This document shows positions 9,083-17,692 of a stretch of DNA of 64,000 nt, one piece after another. The stretch's first letter is position 1, and every line of letters begins with the position of its first letter. The stretch lies in assembly GCA_021371795.1 (NCBI GenBank), contig JAJFVK010000014.1, forward strand, positions 26,091 through 90,090. Reading direction: 5' to 3'. The position numbers and the translations under genes were made by a program. A model generated the notes under the pieces. It saw only the letters and a list, made by a program, of their open reading frames with translations. It searched no databases and was not told the origin of the DNA. This DNA is from Planctomycetaceae bacterium (GTDB lineage: Bacteria > Planctomycetota > Phycisphaerae > Sedimentisphaerales > UBA12454).

Positions 9083-10125
9083 AAAATTTTAAAACTCTAC
9101 AATGGGTTGGCGATATAAACGGCAGTCTGGAATTGACAGACCAGCGGAGACTGCCTGTCGAATTTGTTACCATTCGGTGCAGAACTGTCGAGCAGTTATA
9201 CAATTTAATAAAGACTCTCGCCGTAAGAGGTGCACCGGCAATCGGCGTTGCCGCTGCGTTTGGCGTTTGTCTTGCCGCGCAGGAAACAGAAAATTTAAAA
9301 CTTCCAGAAGCCGTAAAACACATCGAAGAGAAAATTAATTATTTGGCTTCATCAAGACCGACTGCCGTCAATTTGTTTTGGGCATTGGAGAGGATGAAGA
9401 AAAAGTTAAACGAAATTACTGAAGTTGATAATCTGCAAAAATGTTTATTAGACGAAGCGCAGAAAATTTTCGATGAAGACGTTGAAATGTGCCTTAAAAT
9501 CGGAATCAACGGGGAAAGATTTATTGCAGACGGCAGTTCGATTCTGACGCACTGCAACGCCGGTGCTCTTGCGACAGCCGGCACAGGTACTGCGCTTGCC
9601 CCGATGTTCGAGGCGCAGAAAAATGGCAAAAAATTTAAAATTTATGTCGACGAAACCCGCCCGCTTTTGCAGGGTGCGCGTCTTACCGCGTGGGAGCTTA
9701 CGCAGGCAGGCATTGATGTTACGCTGATTTGCGATAATATGGCCGGGACGCTTATGAAGGATGGAAAAATAACTGCTGTAATAGTCGGTGCAGACAGAAT
9801 CGCCGCTAATGGCGATACCGCGAATAAAATCGGAACTTATTCGGTGAGCGTTCTGGCGAAAGCGCACAATATTCCATTTTATATCGCTGCGCCGTCGAGC
9901 ACTTTTGATTTTAAGATTCAAACCGGCGATGAAATTCCAATTGAACAGCGAAACGCTGATGAAGTTTCTAATTTTATGAATTTAAGGACTGCACCGAATG
10001 GAATTAAGGTGTATAATCCCGCTTTCGACGTTACGCCGGCGGAAAACATAACAGCAATAATAACTGAAAAAGGTGTTATCGAATGTCCGACAAGAGAAAA
10101 AGTCAAAAATCTGATGAACTCGTAA
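9079..10125 (+). CDS. mtnA: S-methyl-5-thioribose-1-phosphate isomerase
   Basis: 348 residues of the eIF2B alpha/beta/delta-like family. Diagnostic MtnA segments: RGAPAIGVAAAFG, THCNAGALATAGTGTALAP, DETRPLLQGARLTAWEL, GADRIAANGDTANKIGTY and NPAFDVTP; the Cys of THCNAG and the Asp of GADRI are the catalytic pair. It isomerises methylthioribose-1-phosphate to the ribulose form in methionine salvage. The ATG overlaps the uvrA TGA (ATGA), so translation is coupled. No other salvage gene is nearby, and the pairing with uvrA appears to be positional only. Confidence 0.94.
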   Translation: MKNFKTLQWVGDINGSLELTDQRRLPVEFVTIRCRTVEQLYNLIKTLAVRGAPAIGVAAAFGVCLAAQETENLKLPEAVKHIEEKINYLASSRPTAVNLFWALERMKKKLNEITEVDNLQKCLLDEAQKIFDEDVEMCLKIGINGERFIADGSSILTHCNAGALATAGTGTALAPMFEAQKNGKKFKIYVDETRPLLQGARLTAWELTQAGIDVTLICDNMAGTLMKDGKITAVIVGADRIAANGDTANKIGTYSVSVLAKAHNIPFYIAAPSSTFDFKIQTGDEIPIEQRNADEVSNFMNLRTAPNGIKVYNPAFDVTPAENITAIITEKGVIECPTREKVKNLMNS

Positions 10126-11855
10126 CGCTTCCTGATTCGGCGAAAGAAAAAAGAGCAGACATTTTTGTTTTGTTTCTGCTTTTGGCTTTCGGGCTTTATC
10201 ATTCGATTAATTATTGGGGGCATCAGCCTGTTCCGCATTTTGATTTTCACTGTTTTCATACCTCGAGTCGTCCGCTTTTATCATTTCAACCGCCGACAGA
10301 TTATAAACGCACTCCGCTTGTCGGACTTTTGCACATCTGGCTTGGCAAAATCACCGGCGGAGCGTATCCGGAGTTGCAGGGCGGCTGGCTTTTAAATTCG
10401 ATTTCACACACGCTGACGGTTGTTTTTCTGTGGCTGGCTGGTCGGCATATCATCGGCAAACACGCGATATGGTTTGCAATCATTGCCATCATTAATCCTT
10501 TTGGACTGCAACTGCTGACGGAAGCTATTGCCGAAACACCGATGCTGTTTTTTATCTGGCTAACGTTTTATTTGATTTTCATTCGTTCCAGATGGGCGTA
10601 TCTTGCCGCCTCGCTGGCGACGATGGTGCGTTACGAATGTGCCGCGCTGATTTTCGGTATGTTCGTAATGGATATGATAGAAGGCAATAAAAAGCAGCGC
10701 ATTATGGCTTTTGTGTATTCTGCGGCTGCGTCAATTCCGCTGGGACTATGGCTGCTGGGCACATTTCTCGAAGGCAACACCGGCGGCACTCACTATTTGA
10801 ATATTTTCTCAAAAGATTACATCACGCAATTCACCGGCGGCGCAGACAAAAGCACCGGCTTTTTAAAAAATGCAAAAGTTTTGTGGGAGGCCGGTTTTCT
10901 TTCGCTGATTCAGCCGGTTCCTTCTATGTCAGAATCATTTTCCAAAACAATAATGATTTTCAGCCAGGTATTTGTCGCGGTCGCGTTTTTCTTCGGCTCA
11001 ATTTACGGCCTGATTAAAAAGCAATGGAAGATTTTGATTATGCTGATTTTCTTTGTGCCGTATTTTGTAGTGCACGCCAAATATCCTTATCCGATTCAGA
11101 GATATTACGCGACGGTATTTGGAATTGTGATGCTGATAGGCATTTACGGCGTTGTTGGTTTCTGGTCTCTTGTAAAAAGATTTTTACCCAGGCCGGCAAT
11201 TATTTGCGCACAGACTCTTTTTCTGATAACCTGTCTTATATGGACGCTGACACTTTGGGGCTATTTGCCGCGTATTGCGACTATGAGCATGGCGAGTGTC
11301 CGGCTTCCGTATGTCAGTATATTAGTTATGGCGATTGCGTTTGCTGCCGGATTATATATCTGCCGTAAAAATATTTTCACTCGCATTGTCGTTCTTTTAT
11401 TAATGTTGCTGATGATTGTTTCAAATCAGTTTAGCGTGGCTGCTGTTGTCGGCAACGGCGATCGTGATATAGAGTTTAAATATTTGACAGACTGGTATTG
11501 CCAGAACGCAAAGCCGAACGAAAAACTTGTTACTACTGTGCCGATTATACTCACGATTATGGCTCCACAGTATAAGGACAATTTCATTCACACGAATACG
11601 TTTGATGCGAACTCTCCGGAGGAGTTTGTCCGCCAGTGTTACGAAAGGGGTATCACCTATGTTGCGTGGGATTCGCGAATGGGTATGACGCCGGGCAATG
11701 TATATTATAAATCGTGGAAGATGGAGAACATAGCGCCTTTAGCCGTTGGCAGAGATATTGGCCCGTATCAGTTTATCACGCAGATTAGAGTCAATCAGCG
11801 GAGATATATAAACCTGTACCGTTTGCGTCCTGTCTCGCAGTTGCTGCAAAAATAA
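10083..11855 (+). CDS. Multi-spanning membrane protein, GT-C/GT39-like glycosyltransferase candidate
   Basis: 590 residues with a charged N-terminus of about 27 residues followed by roughly a dozen hydrophobic segments and a soluble C-terminal domain of about 130 residues. The first long external loop contains HFDFHCFHTSS, an acidic-residue position comparable to the catalytic loop of GT-C polyprenyl-phosphate-sugar transferases; a conserved-looking MVRYECAAL segment follows TM4-5, as in ArnT/PMT-like proteins. It would act on a lipid-linked sugar at the outer face of the cytoplasmic membrane. The start overlaps mtnA by 43 nt. The family assignment rests on topology and the acidic loop, so a different membrane function is possible. 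Confidence 0.6.
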   Translation: MSDKRKSQKSDELVTLPDSAKEKRADIFVLFLLLAFGLYHSINYWGHQPVPHFDFHCFHTSSRPLLSFQPPTDYKRTPLVGLLHIWLGKITGGAYPELQGGWLLNSISHTLTVVFLWLAGRHIIGKHAIWFAIIAIINPFGLQLLTEAIAETPMLFFIWLTFYLIFIRSRWAYLAASLATMVRYECAALIFGMFVMDMIEGNKKQRIMAFVYSAAASIPLGLWLLGTFLEGNTGGTHYLNIFSKDYITQFTGGADKSTGFLKNAKVLWEAGFLSLIQPVPSMSESFSKTIMIFSQVFVAVAFFFGSIYGLIKKQWKILIMLIFFVPYFVVHAKYPYPIQRYYATVFGIVMLIGIYGVVGFWSLVKRFLPRPAIICAQTLFLITCLIWTLTLWGYLPRIATMSMASVRLPYVSILVMAIAFAAGLYICRKNIFTRIVVLLLMLLMIVSNQFSVAAVVGNGDRDIEFKYLTDWYCQNAKPNEKLVTTVPIILTIMAPQYKDNFIHTNTFDANSPEEFVRQCYERGITYVAWDSRMGMTPGNVYYKSWKMENIAPLAVGRDIGPYQFITQIRVNQRRYINLYRLRPVSQLLQK

Positions 11856-11994
11856 ATTTTTGGCAGTGGAATGTGCCTTTTGACTTCCTGTGGAGGCGCA
11901 AGCGTTGCAATGGTATTTTTCAAGATTGTCATAATACAAAACTGCCGATTTGCATAACAATCCTGTTATTTGGGGGTGTTTGTTATTCTGTCTA

Positions 11995-12024
11995 TTGACC
12001 TGCTATAAGTAAATTTAGTATTCT
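11995..12024 (+). promoter_or_regulatory. Promoter of the MFS gene, close to its start codon
   Basis: TTGACC (11995-12000), 18 nt, TATTCT (12019-12024). The ATG follows only 10 nt after the -10 box and no Shine-Dalgarno is visible, so the mRNA would have a 5' leader of a few nucleotides at most. Confidence 0.45.
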
Positions 12025-12034
12025 TGCATAGTAT

Positions 12035-13300
12035 ATGGCAAACTATGTGAAGAATAGATGGCTGATTGCTTTAAGCGCGGTTGGTATTCATATTTCCATC
12101 GGCTCGGTTTACGCGTGGAGCGTAGCGGCTAAGCCGATTATGAATCTCTTCGGCTGTTCACTTTCTAAAATTACATTTACATTTTCAATCGCAATTTTTT
12201 TTCTCGGATTGAGCGCAGCATTTCTGGGGCAGTTCGTCGAAAACAAAGGGCCTCGAAAAGCTGGAATGCTCGCTGCATGTTTTTTCGGTGTCGGCGTTGC
12301 CGCGTCAGGACTGGCAATCAGACTGCAATCGATTTGGCTTTTATACTTATGTTATGGAATGCTCGGCGGAATCGGTATCGGCATCGGATACATCACACCT
12401 GTCTCAACTTTGATAAAATGGTTTCCAGACAGAAGGGGACTTGCGACGGGCATCGCGATTATGGGATTTGGTTTTGCGGCTTTTGTCAGCAGTTTTGTAA
12501 TGAAAAAATTAATGTCCATTCCTTCGGTAGGTCTTGAAGGAATGTTTTATATTCTTGGCTCCGCATATTTTATTTTAATATTTACCGCATCGCAATATAT
12601 TGCGCCGCCTCCGAAAGGGTGGATGCCTGCGGGCACGAAATTAAGTAACGGGGCGATGAAAATCAAAACCGACCTTGCACAATTGACCGCAGGCCAGGCG
12701 GTTAAGACGGTTCGGTTTTATTTTCTCTGGCTGATGTTCTTTATCAATATCTGCTGTGGTATATCGGTGATTTCGGTTGCTTCGCCGATGGGGCAGGAAC
12801 TGGCCGGGTTATCAGTTGCTGCGGCGACAGGAATGGTCGCGATACTCGGCATATTCAATGGTCTGGGCAGAATCGGCTGGTCGAGTGTTTCAGACCATAT
12901 CGGCAGACCCGTAACATGGACGTCTTTTTTTGTAATTCAGATTGTTTTATTTTTACTGCTGCCGAAAGTTTCACAGCCGATGGTTTTTCAGATTTTTATA
13001 TTTTTGATAATCACCTGCTACGGCGGAGGATTCGCCTCGATGCCGGCGTATATCAGCGACTTGTTCGGCACAAAACAGGTTTCGGCGATTCTCGGCTATA
13101 TTTTGACGGCGTGGTCGGCGGCGGGCATCGTCGGGCCAATGCTGCTTGCATACGTGAGAGATAAAACACAAAGTTATTCATCGACGTTGTACATTTTCAG
13201 CGGTTTATTTATAGCGGCATTGCTCATCTCAATTCTATTAACTATCAATATCTGCGAGATACGAGCTAAAAATCTTGAACCGGCGGTTTCTTTAGCGTAA
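12035..13300 (+). CDS. MFS transporter, oxalate/formate antiporter (OFA) type
   Basis: 421 residues, twelve predicted membrane spans. The start NRWLIALSAVGIHISIGSVYAWSV and the segment GIGIGIGYITPVSTLIKWFPDRRGLATG are characteristic of the OFA branch of the major facilitator superfamily (OxlT, YhjX relatives). Members exchange small carboxylates such as oxalate, formate or pyruvate; the substrate here is not determined by sequence. The neighbouring downstream radical SAM and aldo/keto reductase genes are 12 nt away and may be co-transcribed. There is no ribosome site, only a nearby -10 box. Confidence 0.85.
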   Translation: MANYVKNRWLIALSAVGIHISIGSVYAWSVAAKPIMNLFGCSLSKITFTFSIAIFFLGLSAAFLGQFVENKGPRKAGMLAACFFGVGVAASGLAIRLQSIWLLYLCYGMLGGIGIGIGYITPVSTLIKWFPDRRGLATGIAIMGFGFAAFVSSFVMKKLMSIPSVGLEGMFYILGSAYFILIFTASQYIAPPPKGWMPAGTKLSNGAMKIKTDLAQLTAGQAVKTVRFYFLWLMFFINICCGISVISVASPMGQELAGLSVAAATGMVAILGIFNGLGRIGWSSVSDHIGRPVTWTSFFVIQIVLFLLLPKVSQPMVFQIFIFLIITCYGGGFASMPAYISDLFGTKQVSAILGYILTAWSAAGIVGPMLLAYVRDKTQSYSSTLYIFSGLFIAALLISILLTINICEIRAKNLEPAVSLA

Positions 13301-13311
13301 ACTGTTTACGC
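13295..13311 (+). promoter_or_regulatory. Perfect 8+1+8 inverted repeat at the MFS/radical SAM junction
   Basis: GCGTAAAC-T-GTTTACGC spans the MFS stop codon and ends 1 nt before the ATG of the next gene, occupying the place of a ribosome site. It could be an operator, or an RNA element controlling the downstream start; a 1-nt loop means the RNA hairpin would lose its innermost pairs. Confidence 0.4.
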
Positions 13312-13312
13312 G

Positions 13313-14623
13313 ATGAAAGACAAATTATCAATACTGCTGGTAAATCCGCCGATTTATGATTTCGCGGCTTACGACTTCTGGCTCAAGCCTTTGGGGATGC
13401 TAACGGCTGCGGGCAAAATCGCAAACGCAGACTTTCAGCTATTCGATTTTTTAGACCGTGTGCATTCTTTTTATTCAGGCAAACCGAAATTTAAAAATGA
13501 CAAATGGGGACGCGGGAGTTTTTATTCAGAAATAATCACCAAGCCCGATGTTTTTAAAAATGTCCCTCGAAAATTTTGCCGATTCGGACTGCCGAAAGAT
13601 TTTTTTATCGAATTTCTGAAAGAAAATGACCATTGCGATTATGTTTTCGTTCAAACCGTAATGACTTACTGGTATTTAGGCTATAAAGAAGTTATCGAAA
13701 CTGTAAAAACTTATTGGCCTAAAGCGAAAATAGTTTTAGGTGGGCCTTATACAAAAATTTGTCCGGAACACGCAAAAAGTATTGGTGCGGATTTTATTGA
13801 TGGAGAGGAAAACAACCCCGTCATGGTCCCCGCAAGAGGGATTGAAATGATGACGAGACTAAACGGGGTGTCATTGTGGAATCTTTATAAAAATCCGGAA
13901 ACGGCAGCGATGAAGATAACGCAGGGGTGTCCTTTCAAATGTACTTACTGCACTGTACCTATTTTTAATAAAGGATTTACGGCCAGGCCTTACGAAGAAA
14001 TAATCGAGGAATTCAATTTTATAATTTCGCTCGGCGTTAAAAATATCGCATTCTATGACGATGCGCTTTTATATAAAGCTGATGAAGTTATAAAACCTTT
14101 TCTACGGTATGCCATTAATAACAAAATTAAAATTAATTTTCACACACCGAATGCGCTTAACGCAAGATTCATAGATGCAGAACTTGCGGATTTACTTGTG
14201 AGGGCAGGCTTCAAGAGTTTTTATCTTGGTTTTGAGAGCAGTGCAGATGAATTTCAAAAGCAGACCGGCTCGAAAATTTTAGACAGGGAATTTTCAGAGG
14301 CTGTGAAAAATCTTGTTACGGCCGGTGCTGAAAAAAATAGTATTACCGCATATTTAATCCTGGGACATCCGAAATTTGAGATTCAAAATGTTGAAGACTC
14401 TATGAAATATGTTAACAGCCTGGGTGTTCGGTCGATGTTGGCGGATTTTTCACCTATTCCTATTGTGGCGGACAGCAAACTATGTGAGAAATATGTTGAT
14501 ATAAGCGAGCCTTTGATGCACAATAAGACCGTCTTTCCGATTATTGTATATGGGGCTGATAAAGTGAATCGAATAAAAGATATATGCCGAAGTTTAAATC
14601 ATAAAGTCGAAGGTGCCGAATGA
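13313..14623 (+). CDS. B12-binding-domain radical SAM protein
   Basis: 436 residues. The N-terminal about 170 residues resemble a cobalamin-binding Rossmann domain (ILLVNPPIYDF at the start, later KIVLGGPYTKICPEHA, as in B12-radical SAM proteins). The radical SAM core begins with GCPFKCTYC (CxxxCxxC binding the [4Fe-4S] cluster) near residue 205, followed by FYDDALLY and FYLGFESS, the usual core strands. The substrate is unknown; relatives act as methylases or C-C bond-forming enzymes. It overlaps the aldo/keto reductase by 4 nt (ATGA), so the two are translated together and may act on the same compound. Confidence 0.82.
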   Translation: MKDKLSILLVNPPIYDFAAYDFWLKPLGMLTAAGKIANADFQLFDFLDRVHSFYSGKPKFKNDKWGRGSFYSEIITKPDVFKNVPRKFCRFGLPKDFFIEFLKENDHCDYVFVQTVMTYWYLGYKEVIETVKTYWPKAKIVLGGPYTKICPEHAKSIGADFIDGEENNPVMVPARGIEMMTRLNGVSLWNLYKNPETAAMKITQGCPFKCTYCTVPIFNKGFTARPYEEIIEEFNFIISLGVKNIAFYDDALLYKADEVIKPFLRYAINNKIKINFHTPNALNARFIDAELADLLVRAGFKSFYLGFESSADEFQKQTGSKILDREFSEAVKNLVTAGAEKNSITAYLILGHPKFEIQNVEDSMKYVNSLGVRSMLADFSPIPIVADSKLCEKYVDISEPLMHNKTVFPIIVYGADKVNRIKDICRSLNHKVEGAE

Positions 14624-15759
14624 AACAAAGCAGAGAAATAAGTTTTGGAAAAAGAAGCGGATTGAAGGTTCATCCAGTGAGTATGGGAGGGATGCGTTTT
14701 CCGAAAGATGTCGATGAGGCTATTTTGCTTATCAGGCAGGCTATTGATTCAGGCATGATTTATATTGATACGAGCAGAGGTTATAGCGACAGCGAAACAA
14801 AACTTGCCAGGGCACTTAAAAACGGTTACAGAGAAAAAGTAATTCTTTCAACAAAGTGGTGTCCGTGGAATCTTAAAGTCGAAGACAATGATGATACTTC
14901 CGCGGAGTGCACTTACAAGAGACTCCGTGAATCGATGAAAAGGCTCGATGCCGAGTATCTGGATTTTTATCAGATATGGAGTATTAATAACAGGGAACAA
15001 TGGGAGCAGGTAACGTGCAAAGGCGGAATGCTCGACGGAATTTTACGCGCTAAAAAAGAAGGGCTTGTAAAGCACATCGGTTTTACAACTCACGATACAC
15101 CTGAAAATATCGAAAAATATATCGATGAGGCGGATTGGTGTGAAGCGATTCTGTTTACGTATAATATGCTGAACAGGACGTATGAGGATTCAATCGCCAA
15201 GGCGCACGAAAAAGGCATTGCGACAATAGTAATGAATCCAATCAGCGGCGGAGTTTTAGTGCAGGATTCGCCGCCGTTGAATGTTGCGGTTAAAAACGCG
15301 ATTGGTTCGGATGATTTGGTTGAAACCGCGCATCGATGGCTTAAGACGAATAAAAACATAGATACGATTATCTGCGGCATTGCCAAGCCGTCTGATATAA
15401 CTTCAACACTTGCAAATTATGAGAAGCCTGATTTTACGCCGGAGCAGATAAAACGACTTAATACGGAATTTGAAAAAATATCAATCAAAAACACCGGTTT
15501 TTGTGTCGATTGCAAATATTGTCTGCCATGTCCGAAAAATATTTATATTCCCGGCTTTATGAATATCGCGTATTTCAGTGAATATTTAAAAGTTGAAGAC
15601 AAGCCGCGCGACAGCTATAACTGGATGGTCAATCCGATTAATGCGAGCAGTTCTGCCGACCCGTCGGAATGTATCGAATGCGGCAGATGTGAACAGAAAT
15701 GTACGCAGAGAATTAAAATTATCGATATGCTTAAAAGGCTAAAACGAAAATTTGGATAA
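14620..15759 (+). CDS. Aldo/keto reductase-like protein with C-terminal ferredoxin-type clusters
   Basis: 379 residues. Residues about 1-280 form the aldo/keto reductase barrel: YIDTSRGYSDSE carries the Asp and Tyr and STKWC the Lys of the catalytic tetrad. Where the fourth member, His, is usual (YxxH), the sequence reads YQIWS, so it is Trp. The C-terminal part has CVDCKYCLPCPKNI and CIECGRCEQKC, two Cys motifs able to bind [4Fe-4S] clusters. Fused AKR-ferredoxin proteins are common in anaerobes and are mostly uncharacterised. With the missing His and the clusters, electron transfer to or from the radical SAM partner is a reasonable but untested idea. Confidence 0.82.
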   Translation: MKQSREISFGKRSGLKVHPVSMGGMRFPKDVDEAILLIRQAIDSGMIYIDTSRGYSDSETKLARALKNGYREKVILSTKWCPWNLKVEDNDDTSAECTYKRLRESMKRLDAEYLDFYQIWSINNREQWEQVTCKGGMLDGILRAKKEGLVKHIGFTTHDTPENIEKYIDEADWCEAILFTYNMLNRTYEDSIAKAHEKGIATIVMNPISGGVLVQDSPPLNVAVKNAIGSDDLVETAHRWLKTNKNIDTIICGIAKPSDITSTLANYEKPDFTPEQIKRLNTEFEKISIKNTGFCVDCKYCLPCPKNIYIPGFMNIAYFSEYLKVEDKPRDSYNWMVNPINASSSADPSECIECGRCEQKCTQRIKIIDMLKRLKRKFG

Positions 15760-15784
15760 TATTTTTGTAAAGATATAATTGTAG

Positions 15785-16408
15785 TTATTTTGTTTTCCAA
15801 TCGTATTCTGCGTTGCCGTGGCTTTCGGGGTCGTCATTGGACATCAGGAAAATTTTGCCTCTCGCGGATTTGTCTTTGTCAATCCATCCGACAACGTAAA
15901 CAGGCGCTTCTGTCGGCCATTGTTTTTTGTCAGCATCAGTTTTGACCTGAAGATATTTTCCTTTGGTAATGAAATACAATAGCTTCTTATTGTAGCCGTT
16001 CGGGTCGCAATATGTTTTTGTCGGGTCGATGTTGCCGCGGAAGTCAGCGGTTATTGTATAACTCGATTTGTCTTCAGGGTACTCATAACTGCATTGCCAA
16101 TGACCTTTGGCCAGGCCGTTTGGTTCGATTGCGATTTCAATATTGCCTCTGTTTGTGTCTTTTCTTGTAACAGGTGAGGTTAGGATCGTTTCGCAGAGTA
16201 TCAGCGTTTTGCCGCCTTTACCCGTTTGTTTAACAGGCAGCGGCATAAGCCGTTTTTCTTCGAACCACGGTCTTTCATCATAAGCGGCCTTTTTGTCAAC
16301 CGGTCCGAAGATTGCGGATAAGTCAATCATATACAGCAGGGCGCCGATTAATAACACTACAAGCAAACCAAGAAGAGCGGCTGAGCCATTATTTTTTAAG
16401 TTTTGCAT
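15785..16408 (-). CDS. Membrane-anchored protein of unknown function
   Basis: 207 residues. An N-terminal transmembrane helix (about residues 9-30, LLGLLVVLLIGALLYMI) follows a short positive head, and about 175 polar residues would lie outside the cytoplasm. The soluble part has alternating strands, several Trp/Tyr and no motif I recognise. AGGAAAAC before the ATG is the probable ribosome site. It lies 19 nt downstream of an oxidoreductase on the same strand and is likely in its transcript. It converges with the aldo/keto reductase gene with only 25 nt between the stops and no obvious terminator. Confidence 0.7.
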   Translation of the reverse strand: MQNLKNNGSAALLGLLVVLLIGALLYMIDLSAIFGPVDKKAAYDERPWFEEKRLMPLPVKQTGKGGKTLILCETILTSPVTRKDTNRGNIEIAIEPNGLAKGHWQCSYEYPEDKSSYTITADFRGNIDPTKTYCDPNGYNKKLLYFITKGKYLQVKTDADKKQWPTEAPVYVVGWIDKDKSARGKIFLMSNDDPESHGNAEYDWKTK

Positions 16409-16427
16409 TTTTGTTTTCCTGAATATT

Positions 16428-17444
16428 TTATTTTAAAGAAATTGTTCTACCGGTTTGGGCGGATTTCTTTTCAGCTAAAACAATTTTGACAGAATTGAGC
16501 GAATCCTGCGGTGTTGTAATTGCCGGGATTTTTTTGCCGTTGATTGCTTTTATAAAGTGCAGCAGTTCGCCCATATAACCATTGTTCTTCGGTAGTTTTG
16601 GCGTAATTAATTTTCCTTTGTCGGTCGCGACTTTAAATACCGGCGTTCTTGTGCAGTCATACGATATTGTCGCTCTCTCAAGCATTACATTAAAACTCAT
16701 TTCGAAGCCGAACCCTTTTTTCATTGTCCAGCCGCCCTCTGCGGTAATGACTTTATTGTCGTCATATATGAAATTAGTAACGATGTAATCGGTGCCTTTG
16801 CTTGGGCCTTTAATGCCGCGTGAAAAAACTTTTTTCGGCGTTCCGAAAAGATACTGAACGTAATCGCTGTCGTGGATGTGCAGATCGAGAATCGCTCCGC
16901 CGGATTTGTTCTTGTCCATAAACCAGTTGTTCCATGACCATATTGGAGCATAACTTAATCGCTGAAAAGTTGCGCCTAATACTCTTCCGTATTTTCCGGA
17001 ATTGACAATGTTGCGAAGGTATATGTATTCCGGCCAAAATCTGATGCAATGGCCAATCTGCAAAATCTTTTTATATTTCTTCGCGGCGTCAATCATCTTT
17101 TTACAATCTTTGGTATTCAGTGCCATCGGTTTTTCACATAAAGTATGCAAACCGGCCTTGATTGCTTTAATTGTGTAAATGTAGTGCAGATATGTGGGGA
17201 GCGTTATCGAAACAGCGTCGAGGTTTTGCTCTTTAACCATTTTGTCGAAATCAGAGTAGAGCGGGATTCCTTTTAAATCGAGCACCTTTTTTGAGCCGCG
17301 AATATTACCGACGGTTCCGGTTGCAGATAATCTGCACATCTCCACATCGCACACAGCGGCGATTTTGACATTTTTTATTTGCTGATAGCACTGGAAGTGC
17401 ATCTTGCCCATAAAGCCGAAGCCAACTATTCCAATCCTAATCAT
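16428..17444 (-). CDS. Gfo/Idh/MocA-family oxidoreductase
   Basis: 338 residues. IGIVGFGFMGKMHFQCY is the NAD(P)-binding start of the Rossmann fold, LCEKPMALN the EKP motif with the catalytic Lys, and DLHIHDSDYVQYLFG the conserved C-terminal-domain helix with the active-site Asp/His. Family members are sugar, inositol or amino-sugar dehydrogenases. It is only distantly like the oxidoreductase at 4622-5626. AAAGGA lies 9 nt before the ATG. It is divergent from rex (248 nt apart) and is followed on its strand by the membrane-anchored unknown. Substrate not determinable. Confidence 0.88.
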   Translation of the reverse strand: MIRIGIVGFGFMGKMHFQCYQQIKNVKIAAVCDVEMCRLSATGTVGNIRGSKKVLDLKGIPLYSDFDKMVKEQNLDAVSITLPTYLHYIYTIKAIKAGLHTLCEKPMALNTKDCKKMIDAAKKYKKILQIGHCIRFWPEYIYLRNIVNSGKYGRVLGATFQRLSYAPIWSWNNWFMDKNKSGGAILDLHIHDSDYVQYLFGTPKKVFSRGIKGPSKGTDYIVTNFIYDDNKVITAEGGWTMKKGFGFEMSFNVMLERATISYDCTRTPVFKVATDKGKLITPKLPKNNGYMGELLHFIKAINGKKIPAITTPQDSLNSVKIVLAEKKSAQTGRTISLK

Positions 17445-17604
17445 TTCTGCAATCCTTTATTTTCAAAATGGTGATTTTATTAAAATAATATAAATATTTT
17501 ATCCTGGCAAGATGAATTGTCACTAATATTTTATTCGTAAATCCTTGTTTTTTAGGACTTTAAAGAAAATATTGTCGTATCGAGAAAAAAATCTTTACTT
17601 CTGT

Positions 17605-17656
17605 TTGCATTAATGTCGGTAGGTTGTTATTATATAGAGAAATATTTATCGATAAA
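17605..17656 (+). promoter_or_regulatory. rex-hydrogenase operon promoter with start-site palindrome
   Basis: TTGCAT (17605-17610), 17 nt, TATTAT (17628-17633); predicted start near 17640. A perfect 12-bp palindrome TTTATCGATAAA lies at 17645-17656, just downstream of the start, a usual place for a repressor operator. It does not match the best-known Rex operator (TTGTGAA-n-TTCACAA type), so the binding protein is open. Confidence 0.45.
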
Positions 17657-17692
17657 AGAATCTCTATTAAAACCCTCTACGAAAGGGAATTT

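Noticed and set aside
17645..17656. Calling the palindrome a Rex operator outright
   Set aside because: It lacks the TTGTG/CACAA arms of known Rex sites, so it is only reported as a palindrome.
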